From positions 1-43,323 of the forward strand of contig NZ_JAKZGP010000045.1 in assembly GCF_022549775.1 (NCBI RefSeq): a stretch of DNA of 43,323 bases. Direction: 5' to 3'. A program made the translations under genes and the position numbers. Shown here piece after piece: positions 18,020-25,508 of this stretch. Positions within the stretch are counted from its first letter, which is position 1. The number at the start of each line of letters is the position of its first letter. The notes beneath the pieces were generated by a model. That model was not told where the DNA came from. It searched no databases and saw nothing but the letters and a program-made list of their open reading frames with translations. Source of the stretch: Belliella filtrata. Its GTDB lineage: Bacteria; Bacteroidota; Bacteroidia; Cytophagales; Cyclobacteriaceae.

Positions 18020-18811
18020 CTAAATCCCCATGTCTTTCGCAATCATCTCTGCCAAGTCATAAACTTTGACTTCATGCTCACGCTCTTTATTTTTAACTCC
18101 ATCAGTCATCATGGTCAAGCAGAAAGGGCAACCTACTGCAATTGCTGCAGCACCTGTAGCTAGAGCTTCTTCTGTTCGCTCTACGTTGATGTCTTTATTC
18201 CCTGGCTCTGGCTCCTTGAACATTTGCGCTCCTCCAGCTCCACAGCACAGTCCTTTTGAACGACAACGCTTCATCTCTACCAACTCCACATCGAGTGCTT
18301 TGATCACCTCCCTAGGTGCTTCGTACACATCATTGGCTCTTCCTAGATAGCAAGAGTCGTGAAAGGTGATTTTTTTACCCTTGAATTCACCTCCACCCTT
18401 CAGTACTACTTTACCATCATTGATCAGTTGTTGGAGAAATTGGGAATGGTGAATCACCTCATAATTCCCACCCAATGCTGGATATTCGTTTTTGATCGTA
18501 TTGAAGCAATGAGGACAAGCTGTTACTACTTTCTTTACTTCGTAACCATTCATCACTTGGATATTAGCCACTGCTTGCATTTGAAAAAGAAACTCATTTC
18601 CTGCCCTTCTGGCAGGGTCGCCTGTACATGCTTCCTCAGGCCCTAGTACTGCAAAGCTAATACCTACTTTATTGAGAATCTTAACAAATGCCTGAGTGAC
18701 GGCCTTGTACCTATCATCAAATGATCCTGCACATCCTACCCAAAAGAGTATCTCAGGACTTTCTCCATTTGTGGCCATTTCAGCCATTGTTGGTATTTTA
18801 TATGTTGACAT
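18020..18811 (-). CDS. HdrB-like (CCG-domain) Fe-S protein
   Basis: A 263-residue protein with two cysteine-rich CCG modules like those of heterodisulfide reductase subunit B, GlpC, GlcF and LutA. The second module is complete: Cys154, Cys189-Cys190 in LCCGAGGAQMF, and Cys228-x-x-Cys231. The first has Cys27, Cys62 (ACTGDPARR, a single Cys in place of CC), and Cys99-x-x-Cys102. In HdrB these cysteines bind noncubane Fe-S clusters. It follows a membrane ferredoxin-like gene on the same strand, and together they look like a membrane electron-transfer pair. The electron donor and acceptor are unknown. Confidence 0.85.
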   Translation of the reverse strand: MSTYKIPTMAEMATNGESPEILFWVGCAGSFDDRYKAVTQAFVKILNKVGISFAVLGPEEACTGDPARRAGNEFLFQMQAVANIQVMNGYEVKKVVTACPHCFNTIKNEYPALGGNYEVIHHSQFLQQLINDGKVVLKGGGEFKGKKITFHDSCYLGRANDVYEAPREVIKALDVELVEMKRCRSKGLCCGAGGAQMFKEPEPGNKDINVERTEEALATGAAAIAVGCPFCLTMMTDGVKNKEREHEVKVYDLAEMIAKDMGI

Positions 18812-18833
18812 AGTATGGATTTTAGATTGTAGT

Positions 18834-18849
18834 CCCGATAGCTATCGGG
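18834..18849. repeat. 16-bp perfect palindrome between the two Fe-S genes
   Basis: CCCGATAGCTATCGGG is perfectly self-complementary. From general experience such CCCGATAGCTATCGGG-type palindromes are frequent between genes of Bacteroidota. Here it lies 22 bases upstream of the HdrB-like start, inside a 241-base gap. Confidence 0.6.
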
Positions 18850-19052
18850 GTTAGATAGTAGATCTATATTGATTATCTTATTCTATCTACTTATTAATCT
18901 TGGTTTCAATGTAAATATTCAATCATCTTTGACCTATTCAAATATTTTCCAGCAGACTCGTCTACCGTTTGTTAGAGCCATATTTCAACTTTTGAATATC
19001 AAACAGCAAATTTCATTTGCTTCTTTCTCTTCCTAACAGCTTATAAGTTTTA

Positions 19053-20387
19053 TTATTTCAATTCTTCATTTTTGAGTTGATCTGCCCAGTTGAACCTGTC
19101 TGTTGGTGCAAACTTCCATGGAGAAAAGCTCGTTTCCATGTTTTGAAACATCGCGTTCCATTGTGCTGGAGTGCTAGATTCTTCCATAGCAACATACCTA
19201 CGCATCTGTATTATAATGGATAATGGATCTATGTTTACAGGACATGCTTCGACACAAGCATTGCAAGAGGTACAAGCATTAAGTTCTTCCTTAGTGATAA
19301 AATCTCCCAAAAGAGACTTCCCATCTTCCAGCCCTGCACCACCTTGATCGATACTTTTACCCACTTCCTCAGCTCGATCACGAACATCCATCATGATTTT
19401 ACGAGGAGACAATTTCTTCCCTGTGATATTTGCTGGGCATTCGGCAGTGCATCTACCACACTCCGTACAGCTGTATGCATTCATGATATTTACCCAGCTA
19501 AGATCATTAATGTCCTTGGCGCCAAATCTCGCAATCTCAGCTGGTGGCTCATCCGCTCCTTCCACTGGAATCCCAAGCATCATGTTCACTTCTTTGGTGA
19601 CATCAGGCATATTTTCAATTTCCCCTTTTGGCTTGAGATTAGAATACCATGTATTCGGAAATGCCAGAAATATATGCAAATGCTTCGAATACGTCACATA
19701 AATCGCAAAGGCCAAAATACCAACAATATGGAACCACCAAGCAAACCTCTCTATTGCCACCAATGCCGTGTCGCTCAATCCAGAAAAGACCGGCTGGATC
19801 AATTCGCTGAAAAATAAGCCATTCAACAATACATACCCCTCTATTCCTCGTGCTGCAAGAAGCTGATCGGTAGCATTCATAGTCAAAATAGCAACCATCA
19901 AAACGATTTCAATGATTAAGATCAAATTCGCATCCATTGCTGGCCAACCCTTAAGCTCTGTCTTAACCAGCCTCGGAACTCTTAGTACATTTCTTCGAAT
20001 CAAGAAAGCTATACAGGAAACGAGTACGGCTATCGCTAAGACTTCGAACACGTTCATCGCAACACCATACAAGTCACCAAGGTATGGGGCAAATATTCTA
20101 TGGCTACCCGTGAGACCATCGATTACAAACTCCAGAACCTCCAGGTTGATCACAATGAAAGCAACATAAATCATGATGTGCAATATAGCTGGGATCAAGC
20201 GTTTGAACATTTTCTGCTGTCCCAAAGCTACCAACAGCATCGTCTTCCATCGTGCTTCGGGTTGATCATTTCTGCTTTCGGACTTTCCAAGAAGGATGTT
20301 TCGCTTGAGGTAAGCCACCCTTTTGTATAGAAAGTACCCTGCTAGCGCAAAAATTATGAGAAATATTATTTGAGGTAAAATACTCAT
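19053..20387 (-). CDS. Membrane Fe-S oxidoreductase (NarI-like membrane part plus HdrC-like 2x[4Fe-4S])
   Basis: A 444-residue membrane electron carrier. An N-terminal helix (residues 3-20) and about four further helices (65-90, 108-130, 153-170, 214-233) form a NarI-type membrane part with candidate haem ligands His70, His220 and His236/238. The cytosolic tail carries two ferredoxin motifs, Cys307/310/313/317 (CTECGRCTAECP) and Cys372/375/378/382 (CTSCNACVEACP). The arrangement resembles HdrC/HdrE or DsrM-K-like modules that move electrons between the quinone pool and a soluble partner. The partner is probably the CCG protein encoded downstream. The pair is often found in Bacteroidota with no assigned substrate. 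Confidence 0.87.
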   Translation of the reverse strand: MSILPQIIFLIIFALAGYFLYKRVAYLKRNILLGKSESRNDQPEARWKTMLLVALGQQKMFKRLIPAILHIMIYVAFIVINLEVLEFVIDGLTGSHRIFAPYLGDLYGVAMNVFEVLAIAVLVSCIAFLIRRNVLRVPRLVKTELKGWPAMDANLILIIEIVLMVAILTMNATDQLLAARGIEGYVLLNGLFFSELIQPVFSGLSDTALVAIERFAWWFHIVGILAFAIYVTYSKHLHIFLAFPNTWYSNLKPKGEIENMPDVTKEVNMMLGIPVEGADEPPAEIARFGAKDINDLSWVNIMNAYSCTECGRCTAECPANITGKKLSPRKIMMDVRDRAEEVGKSIDQGGAGLEDGKSLLGDFITKEELNACTSCNACVEACPVNIDPLSIIIQMRRYVAMEESSTPAQWNAMFQNMETSFSPWKFAPTDRFNWADQLKNEELK

Positions 20388-20443
20388 ATTGATTAGATTA
20401 GTATATTTTGGATAAATTTACTGTAATTTTTTTATTAGAATCA

Positions 20444-20474
20444 TTTGCAAGAACAGAACAAATATCTACCTTTG
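20444..20474 (+). promoter_or_regulatory. Promoter of tRNA-Phe
   Basis: TTTG (20444-20447), a 19-base spacer, then TACCTTTG (20467-20474), a full match to the Bacteroidota consensus. The mature tRNA begins 20 bases further on. Confidence 0.82.
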
Positions 20475-20493
20475 CATCACCTTAAACGGTCAG

Positions 20494-20566
20494 GGTGATG
20501 TAGCTCAGTTGGTAGAGCATCGGACTGAAAATCCGTGAGTCGGTGGTTCGAATCCACTCATCACCA
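20494..20566 (+). tRNA. tRNA-Phe (GAA)
   Basis: A 73-base cloverleaf. The acceptor GGTGATG pairs with CATCACC, the D arm is GCTCAGTTGGTAGAGC, and the anticodon loop CTGAAAA gives anticodon GAA. The T arm GGTGG-TTCGAAT-CCACT includes one G-T pair. The discriminator base is A and CCA is not encoded. Confidence 0.97.
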
Positions 20567-20568
20567 CG

Positions 20569-20594
20569 AGTCCCGAGAAATCGGGACTTTTTTT
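20569..20594 (+). terminator. Terminator of tRNA-Phe
   Basis: AGTCCCGA, loop GAAA, TCGGGACT, then a run of seven Ts. It starts three bases after the tRNA. Confidence 0.9.
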
Positions 20595-20926
20595 ATGCCC
20601 AGATCTCAAAGATTCTTTCTTGCTCTCACTGGCATTTGCACCGGTGACAAACAAACAGCATATTTTCGACTCATTATTTTTCATTTTGAGAGCTTTTTTA
20701 ATTCGCAGCTTTAAATTGATAGGCAATTTCACATTTCAAATATACAGTTCTTTTGTTTTGGACAGCAATCAAACATCATTTCATCGTCCATTGTATAATC
20801 GTCCATGCAAAATAAGAAATAGTAGGCATGCATACTATTTTTAGTGGCAATTTAAAATTATTCTAAGTTTAAATTTTTTTCTCAAATTGCTGTAACATTT
20901 TCAATTCACATGCATCATCTACTCGA
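20595..20926. other. AT-rich gap before the sigma factor gene
   Basis: No convincing gene. An 8-bp stem AAATAGTA/TACTATTT with loop GGCATGCA lies at 20817-20840. The rest is AT-rich leader sequence ending in the candidate ECF promoter. Confidence 0.5.
20891..20920 (+). promoter_or_regulatory. Candidate ECF-type autoregulatory promoter
   Basis: TGTAAC (20891-20896), followed about 16 bases later by CATCATCT, resembles the -35/-10 pattern often seen upstream of Bacteroidota ECF sigma operons, where the factor activates itself. The transcript leader would be very short before the ATG at 20927. Inference from pattern only. Confidence 0.3.
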
Positions 20927-21412
20927 ATGAAGTCATTCTTTGAGACACATATCTGGCCACTCAAGGGCAAGCTCTACCGCATGGCATACCTCTGGGTCAA
21001 AGATCGAGAGGTCGCCAATGATGTCTTGCAGCAAGTATTTGAAAAAGCATGGCTTAAGAAAAGCGACCTAGAAAAAATGGAAAACCCCACTGGCTGGATT
21101 GTCAAATCACTTAAAAACGAAACCTTACAGCACTTCAGGACCAATAAGAGACTTGAGCCATTGGGAGAGATAGAACGAGAAGATTTAATACCAAGAGAAC
21201 CTGATCAGGACACAGCCTCGAGATTGAAATTGGTCTATCACTACCTAGAATCATTGCCAGAAAAGCAAAGGGAAGTTTTCCATCTCAGAGAAGTAGAAGG
21301 GTTAACTTATGAAGAAATATCTTCTTACCTAGACATTAGTTTAGATGCAGTAAAAGTAAACCTCTATAGAGCAAGACAAGCGCTAAAAAACTATTTGACT
21401 CAGAAAAAATAA
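20927..21412 (+). CDS. ECF-type RNA polymerase sigma factor
   Basis: A 161-residue extracytoplasmic-function sigma-70. Region 2 is LYRMAYLWVKDREVANDVLQ followed by KMENPTGWIVKSLKNETLQHFR. Region 4 is LPEKQREVFHLREVEGLTYEEI and LDISLDAVKVNLYRARQALKN, the -35-binding helix-turn-helix. There is no region 1 or 3 and no C-terminal extension. The stop codon overlaps the start of the next gene (TAATG), as usual for a sigma factor and its regulator. It likely directs transcription of this four-gene operon and other envelope targets, though the inducing signal is unknown. Confidence 0.93.
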   Translation: MKSFFETHIWPLKGKLYRMAYLWVKDREVANDVLQQVFEKAWLKKSDLEKMENPTGWIVKSLKNETLQHFRTNKRLEPLGEIEREDLIPREPDQDTASRLKLVYHYLESLPEKQREVFHLREVEGLTYEEISSYLDISLDAVKVNLYRARQALKNYLTQKK

Positions 21413-21837
21413 TGGACAGAATAACTTATTTAATCGAAAAATACTGGGAAGGCAACACTTCTTTGAAAGAGGAAAAAGAGCTTAAAGTACTCTTGAAAGA
21501 TTCCAAAAAACATGAAACAGAAAAAGCATTTTTCTTAGGAATAGATCAAATCAAGTCATTCTCTCCTGAGAAAATACAAAACCCAAGTATCAAAAAGTTC
21601 TATTTGAACACCTATTGGACTCAAATTGCTGCTGGATTGATCATTTTACTAGTCGCTGGGGTCAGTTTTTTCTCCTATAAACAAAGAGAAGCTGAAAGGC
21701 TGGCCTACCTACAAGTCATGGAAGCATTTAGCCTAATACAACACAACATGCACAAGGGCACTGACAATCTCCAGACACTTCAAGAGCTTCGGTACCTCAA
21801 CACGACCAATCAAATCTTTGAAATAGAAACTAATTAA
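21412..21837 (+). CDS. Putative membrane anti-sigma factor
   Basis: A 141-residue single-pass membrane protein coupled to the ECF sigma gene by a one-base overlap. The cytosolic N-terminal 68 residues are charged and helical (LIEKYWEGNTSLKEEKELKVLL, typical of short Bacteroidota anti-sigma regulators). One transmembrane helix spans about residues 71-88 (QIAAGLIILLVAGVSFFSY), and a periplasmic tail of about 50 residues follows. No zinc-binding ZAS motif is seen. Position and topology, rather than sequence identity, support the role of holding the sigma factor until an envelope signal. Confidence 0.75.
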   Translation: MDRITYLIEKYWEGNTSLKEEKELKVLLKDSKKHETEKAFFLGIDQIKSFSPEKIQNPSIKKFYLNTYWTQIAAGLIILLVAGVSFFSYKQREAERLAYLQVMEAFSLIQHNMHKGTDNLQTLQELRYLNTTNQIFEIETN

Positions 21838-21839
21838 AC

Positions 21840-22364
21840 ATGAAAAAATATTTCCTTATAATCATTGCCCTTTTCCTGTTTACGGGTGCTCAGGCGCAAG
21901 ACGATGCCATTGTGAAGTTTTTTTCCAAGTACATGGAAGATGATCGCTTCTCTAGGGTATATATCAGCCCAAAAATGATGCAAATGGCTGGAGGTTTCCT
22001 AAAGTCTGATGTCAGCAATGACAAGGATGCTGCTGACCTAGGAGAGCTAATTTCAAAAGTAAGAGGGATCAGAATACTGACTGCTGACAAAGTGAATGGC
22101 AAGCCACTATACAATGAGGCCATGTCTACCTTGACCAAAAACAAGTACGAAGACCTCATGGACGTCCAAGACAAGAATTCCAATGTCAAATTCATGGTGA
22201 GAGAAGAAGGAGGCAAGGTCAGAGAACTATTGATGATAACAGGTTCCGATGAAAATTTCACCTTGCTCAGCATGCTCGGAAATTTCACCTATCAAGATCT
22301 AAATATGCTCTCCGAAAAAACCAATATTCCAGGAATGGAGAACTACAAATCAAAGAAAAAATAA
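21840..22364 (+). CDS. DUF4252 family exported protein, copy 1
   Basis: A 174-residue protein with a clear signal peptide ending in GAQAQ (residue 20). The mature part FFSKYMEDDRFSRVYISPKMM, the middle GIRILTADKVNG and the end MITGSDENFTLLSMLGNFTYQDLNML fit the DUF4252 family, found mainly in Bacteroidota. It begins two bases after the anti-sigma stop. DUF4252 genes often lie with ECF sigma/anti-sigma pairs, so a role in the sensed envelope process is plausible. The biochemical function is unknown. Confidence 0.82.
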   Translation: MKKYFLIIIALFLFTGAQAQDDAIVKFFSKYMEDDRFSRVYISPKMMQMAGGFLKSDVSNDKDAADLGELISKVRGIRILTADKVNGKPLYNEAMSTLTKNKYEDLMDVQDKNSNVKFMVREEGGKVRELLMITGSDENFTLLSMLGNFTYQDLNMLSEKTNIPGMENYKSKKK

Positions 22365-22389
22365 AATCTTAACTATAAAACATCAAATT

Positions 22390-22875
22390 ATGAAACTGAA
22401 GCTAACCTTCATTGCATCTATACTTTTGCTGATCGTCCAATCAGCTATAGCTCAAAGCAAAGCTGTAGACGCACTTTATCAAAAGCATAAGAGCAATCCT
22501 GATTTCTTCCACTTAGATCTTGGCGGAAACTTCATGAACTTTGCCAAAGGATTCAACATCGATCTAGATGAAGCTCAATCATCTATACTTACCAAGTCGA
22601 TTGAGAAAATGAAGTTTTACAAACTTCCCAAGCAATCATCTAATACAACAGAATTCAATGGACTCAAAAGAGGGCTAGAAAAAGAGAAATTTGAACTTAT
22701 GATGGAAGTATCCGAAAAGTCAAATGATGTGATCATCTTCACCAAAGGTTCTAAAAAAATCAGTGATATTGTATTGCTTATCAATGATAAAAATAGTGAT
22801 TTTATCGTACTAGAGTTCCAAGGTGACTTTGATGCCAATGCATTGGCTGATATCGGAAAAAAAATTCAAAAGTAA
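22390..22875 (+). CDS. DUF4252 family exported protein, copy 2
   Basis: A 161-residue secreted or periplasmic protein with signal peptide ending in SAIAQ (residue 22). It is a divergent tandem paralogue of the preceding DUF4252 protein. The shared layout is an N-terminal LYQKHKSNPDFFHLDLGGNFMNFAKGF, a central KFYKLPKQSS and a hydrophobic beta-rich C-terminus (DIVLLINDKNSDFIVLEFQGDFDANAL). The 25-base spacing from copy 1 and the strong terminator afterwards make it the last gene of the sigma operon. Confidence 0.8.
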   Translation: MKLKLTFIASILLLIVQSAIAQSKAVDALYQKHKSNPDFFHLDLGGNFMNFAKGFNIDLDEAQSSILTKSIEKMKFYKLPKQSSNTTEFNGLKRGLEKEKFELMMEVSEKSNDVIIFTKGSKKISDIVLLINDKNSDFIVLEFQGDFDANALADIGKKIQK

Positions 22876-22898
22876 ACTGCATCACATAAGCCAGAAAT

Positions 22899-22951
22899 AT
22901 GCATTAGGGTATCCATGCAAAGCATAGGTAACCTAATGCATCTATTTTTTT
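22899..22951 (+). terminator. Terminator of the sigma/DUF4252 operon
   Basis: ATGCATTAGG (22899-22908) pairs with CCTAATGCAT (22932-22941). The interior can also fold, with ATGC-AAA-GCAT at its tip, so the hairpin is nearly continuous. Seven Ts follow at 22945-22951, overlapping the stop codon of the convergent gene. Confidence 0.85.
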
Positions 22952-23897
22952 AAAATGGCAATCTTCCCAAATCCACATTGCCTCCACTCAAGATTATACC
23001 AACTTTTTGATTTTGAAACTGCTCTTTATGCTTTAATAAAGCTGCCAATGGTACCGCACAACTCGGCTCGACAACAATTTTCATTCTTTCATAGATTAAT
23101 CTCATGGCTTCTACTATTTCCACATCTCCAACAGTAAGTATATCATCAACATGCTTTAGGATGATCTCAAAATTCAACTTTCCAAGAGATGTCAGAAGTC
23201 CGTCAGCGATAGTGTTTGGGCTTTGCATGGGAATAAGCTCTTTGGCTTGAAAAGACCTGAAGGCATCATCCGCTCCTTCAGGCTCAGCTGCAATCACCTT
23301 TGTATTAGGTGAAATATATTTACTTGCCAGGGCCGTTCCTCCAAGAAGCCCTCCTCCCCCTACCGGAGCCATGATGGTATCAAATGGTATACCTTCCTCC
23401 CACATCTCCAAAGCACAAGTAGCTTGACCTTCGACTACATCAAAGTAATCATACGGAGGGATGAAAATGGCTCCTGTCTCAGCCACCACTTGCTGCAAGG
23501 TAGTTTCTCTAGCTTGTAAGTTTGGCTCGCACTCTATGATTTCACCCCCATAAGACTTGACCGCCTTCTTTTTGATCTTTGGAGCAGAAGATGGCATTAC
23601 GATATATGATTTGATTCCAGCCACGCTAGCCGCACGTGCCAACGCTGCGGCATGATTTCCCGAAGAATGGGTTGCCACACCATTTGTCTTCTGCTCTTTA
23701 TTGAGCTTGGCAACTGCATTGGCAGCTCCTCTAGCTTTGAATGCCCCAACTTTCTGAAAATTCTCACATTTGAAAAAAATCTCACATCCTGCCAATTCAT
23801 TGATAGCAGTAGATTTCATAATTGGCGTGCGATGAATAAAAGGCTGGATTCTCTGATGAGCAACCTGGATATTTTCTAAGGTCGGAAAAACGTGCAT
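22950..23897 (-). CDS. Threonine dehydratase / serine racemase-like PLP enzyme
   Basis: A 315-residue fold-type II PLP enzyme. The Schiff-base lysine is Lys54 in VGAFKARGA. SSGNHAAALA binds the substrate carboxylate, GGGGLLGG holds the cofactor phosphate, and SGGNVDL near the C-terminus contacts the pyridine ring. There is no C-terminal ACT-type regulatory domain, so it belongs to the short group containing catabolic threonine dehydratase, serine racemase and hydroxyaspartate ammonia-lyase. Activity cannot be separated from motifs alone. It is transcribed as a single gene, diverging from the M23 gene. Confidence 0.86.
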   Translation of the reverse strand: MHVFPTLENIQVAHQRIQPFIHRTPIMKSTAINELAGCEIFFKCENFQKVGAFKARGAANAVAKLNKEQKTNGVATHSSGNHAAALARAASVAGIKSYIVMPSSAPKIKKKAVKSYGGEIIECEPNLQARETTLQQVVAETGAIFIPPYDYFDVVEGQATCALEMWEEGIPFDTIMAPVGGGGLLGGTALASKYISPNTKVIAAEPEGADDAFRSFQAKELIPMQSPNTIADGLLTSLGKLNFEIILKHVDDILTVGDVEIVEAMRLIYERMKIVVEPSCAVPLAALLKHKEQFQNQKVGIILSGGNVDLGRLPF

Positions 23898-23971
23898 AAA
23901 GTACTATTTGGATTTTCTCTGATAAAGGTAGCAAGTTTCAGACGTTTGATTTATATCTTTAATCCAAATTC

Positions 23972-24649
23972 ATGAACCCTATGCTTGAACAACTCTTAGC
24001 AAATGTTGAAATTTTCCCACTTATGGGAGTCCCTCTCAATGAAAAAAACACCATGAAGATGGATTTTTCCCCCTCTAACCACAAACTTATTGAAATAGAC
24101 CTAAGTAGTACAGCTTTATTCGACAGATATGTATTCGGACTACTAAACTCATCACGAAAACAATACGGAATAGGGGGCTACTTCGAGCATCGAGCGATCT
24201 ATCAGCGCAGTAAAGTTTTCGCCACTGCTGTAGAAGACTTTAGAGATATTCATTTGGGCGTAGATATTTGGACAAAAGCTGGGCATCCTGTGTACACACC
24301 TATAGATGGAGCCATACATAGCTTTCAAGACAACGTAGGTTTCGGGAATTATGGTCCAACGATCATCATGGAGCATAAGCTTGGGAACAAACTTCTGTAC
24401 AGCCTTTATGGTCACTTACAAAGAGTTGATTTAGCTAACTTGACAGTAGGGAAGAAATTCAAAAAGGGGGATTTGCTTTGCCATGTAGGTGAATTTCCTG
24501 AAAATGGAGACTGGCCTGCTCATTTACATTTTCAATTGATGTGGGATATGATGGGAAATGTTGGGGATTTCCCTGGTGTTTGTTCACATAGAGAGCAAGA
24601 AAAGTACCGTCTGATTTGCCCAAACCCTCATTTTATAATTGGCTATTAA
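23972..24649 (+). CDS. Signal-less M23-family metallopeptidase-like protein
   Basis: A 225-residue protein with a LytM/M23 fold. Zinc ligands are His94 and Asp98 (HLGVD) and His186 in HLHF, with His148 (LYGHL) and His184 as further catalytic histidines. Neighbouring motifs are GHPVYTPIDGAIHSF, NYGPTIIMEHK and FPENGDWPAHLHFQLM. Unlike wall-lytic M23 enzymes it has no signal peptide, membrane anchor or SH3/LysM domain, so it is probably cytosolic. From memory this subtype resembles the middle M23-like domain of long fusion proteins that also contain an aminoglycoside-phosphotransferase-like domain and a class III aminotransferase. Substrate unknown. Its last 17 bases overlap the convergent coaX gene. 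Confidence 0.82.
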   Translation: MNPMLEQLLANVEIFPLMGVPLNEKNTMKMDFSPSNHKLIEIDLSSTALFDRYVFGLLNSSRKQYGIGGYFEHRAIYQRSKVFATAVEDFRDIHLGVDIWTKAGHPVYTPIDGAIHSFQDNVGFGNYGPTIIMEHKLGNKLLYSLYGHLQRVDLANLTVGKKFKKGDLLCHVGEFPENGDWPAHLHFQLMWDMMGNVGDFPGVCSHREQEKYRLICPNPHFIIGY

Positions 24650-25415
24650 TATTTGCTAAAGTAATCAGCCTTATTCCCTCTAGTGTTAGGTTACGATCCA
24701 CATCATCAAAACTGTCTTCCAAATTTGACAAAATAGTCGAAAGACCACCTGTGGCTATCACCTTTACTGGAGCGTCAAGCTCTTGGCTAATGGTCTCAAG
24801 CATACCACGAACCAAGCCTGAATAACCATAAAGTATACCTGCTTGAATGGATTCTACAGTATTTGTTCCGATTGCAGCTTTGGGAACTATAAGCGGAACT
24901 TCGGGTAGTTTGGAAGTATTAGAGAAAAGCGACTTAACGGCTGTTTTTAACCCAGGAACAATATTGACTCCGACTACTTTACCTTCATTATCTACAACGG
25001 TAAAAGTCAAAGCTGTACCAAAATCTACGATAATATTAGCCTGCTTGTACCTCTCGTATGCAGCGGTGACATTGCACATTAAGTCAGTTCCAATTTCATT
25101 CGGTCTACTTGTACTTACATTTAATTTTTGATAGCTATTACCATTGATAAAGTAGCATGGTTTACCAAGGAATTCATTACAAAATTGGTCAAGAAGTTCG
25201 TTCAGTTCAGGCACGACCGAGCTAACCCCTACGAATGAGACGGAGTCTACTTTTAGGTCATTTTCCAAAAAGAACAAATGCATGGCCCTCTCCAGGCTCA
25301 GAAGTGTTAAGCTACCTTTGCTTTCTATCCTAAATTCATGTATCCATTCCCTTATATTTGAGTCGTGAAATCCAATGGTAATGTTGGTATTGCCGGCATC
25401 GATAGATATAAACAT
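24633..25415 (-). CDS. coaX: Type III pantothenate kinase
   Basis: A 260-residue cytosolic kinase that phosphorylates pantothenate, the first committed step of coenzyme A synthesis. The ASKHA-fold signatures are DAGNTNITIGFHD at residues 6-18, RPNEIGTDLM, VDFGTALTFTVVD, VIATGGLSTILS and NLTLEGIRLI. The monovalent-cation-dependent CoaX family is usually 245-265 residues, in agreement. An upstream TTG at 25460 extends the frame, but ATG 25415 puts the phosphate-binding DAGNT motif at the family position, and the promoter at 25458-25489 lies just upstream. The start region is divergent from a GNAT gene. Confidence 0.93.
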   Translation of the reverse strand: MFISIDAGNTNITIGFHDSNIREWIHEFRIESKGSLTLLSLERAMHLFFLENDLKVDSVSFVGVSSVVPELNELLDQFCNEFLGKPCYFINGNSYQKLNVSTSRPNEIGTDLMCNVTAAYERYKQANIIVDFGTALTFTVVDNEGKVVGVNIVPGLKTAVKSLFSNTSKLPEVPLIVPKAAIGTNTVESIQAGILYGYSGLVRGMLETISQELDAPVKVIATGGLSTILSNLEDSFDDVDRNLTLEGIRLITLANINSQL

Positions 25416-25457
25416 AAGGCAGGTGTTAAATTTGTCCTTTTTCAGCACAAAGGAATT

Positions 25458-25489
25458 CAAATATAAAAATTGATTTTAAGCTTTTTCAA
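25458..25489 (-). promoter_or_regulatory. Promoter of coaX
   Basis: On the minus strand TTG (25487-25489), 21 bases, then TATATTTG (25458-25465), matching TTG-N19..21-TAnnTTTG. It lies 42 bases upstream of the coaX ATG. Confidence 0.6.
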
Positions 25490-25508
25490 TTTTTGCCTAC
25501 ATTCGAAC

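Noticed and set aside
20505-20732. Minus-strand reading frame of 75 codons over tRNA-Phe
   Set aside because: Its C-terminal end is the antisense of the tRNA itself, a common false gene call, and it has no family-like features.
20620-20844. Plus-strand frame of 74 codons in the gap before the sigma gene
   Set aside because: It overlaps the AT-rich leader, starts inside an unstructured region and shows no family-like composition or promoter.
24607-24660. Terminator between the M23 and coaX genes
   Set aside because: The two coding regions overlap by 17 bases and no hairpin with a T-run is visible.
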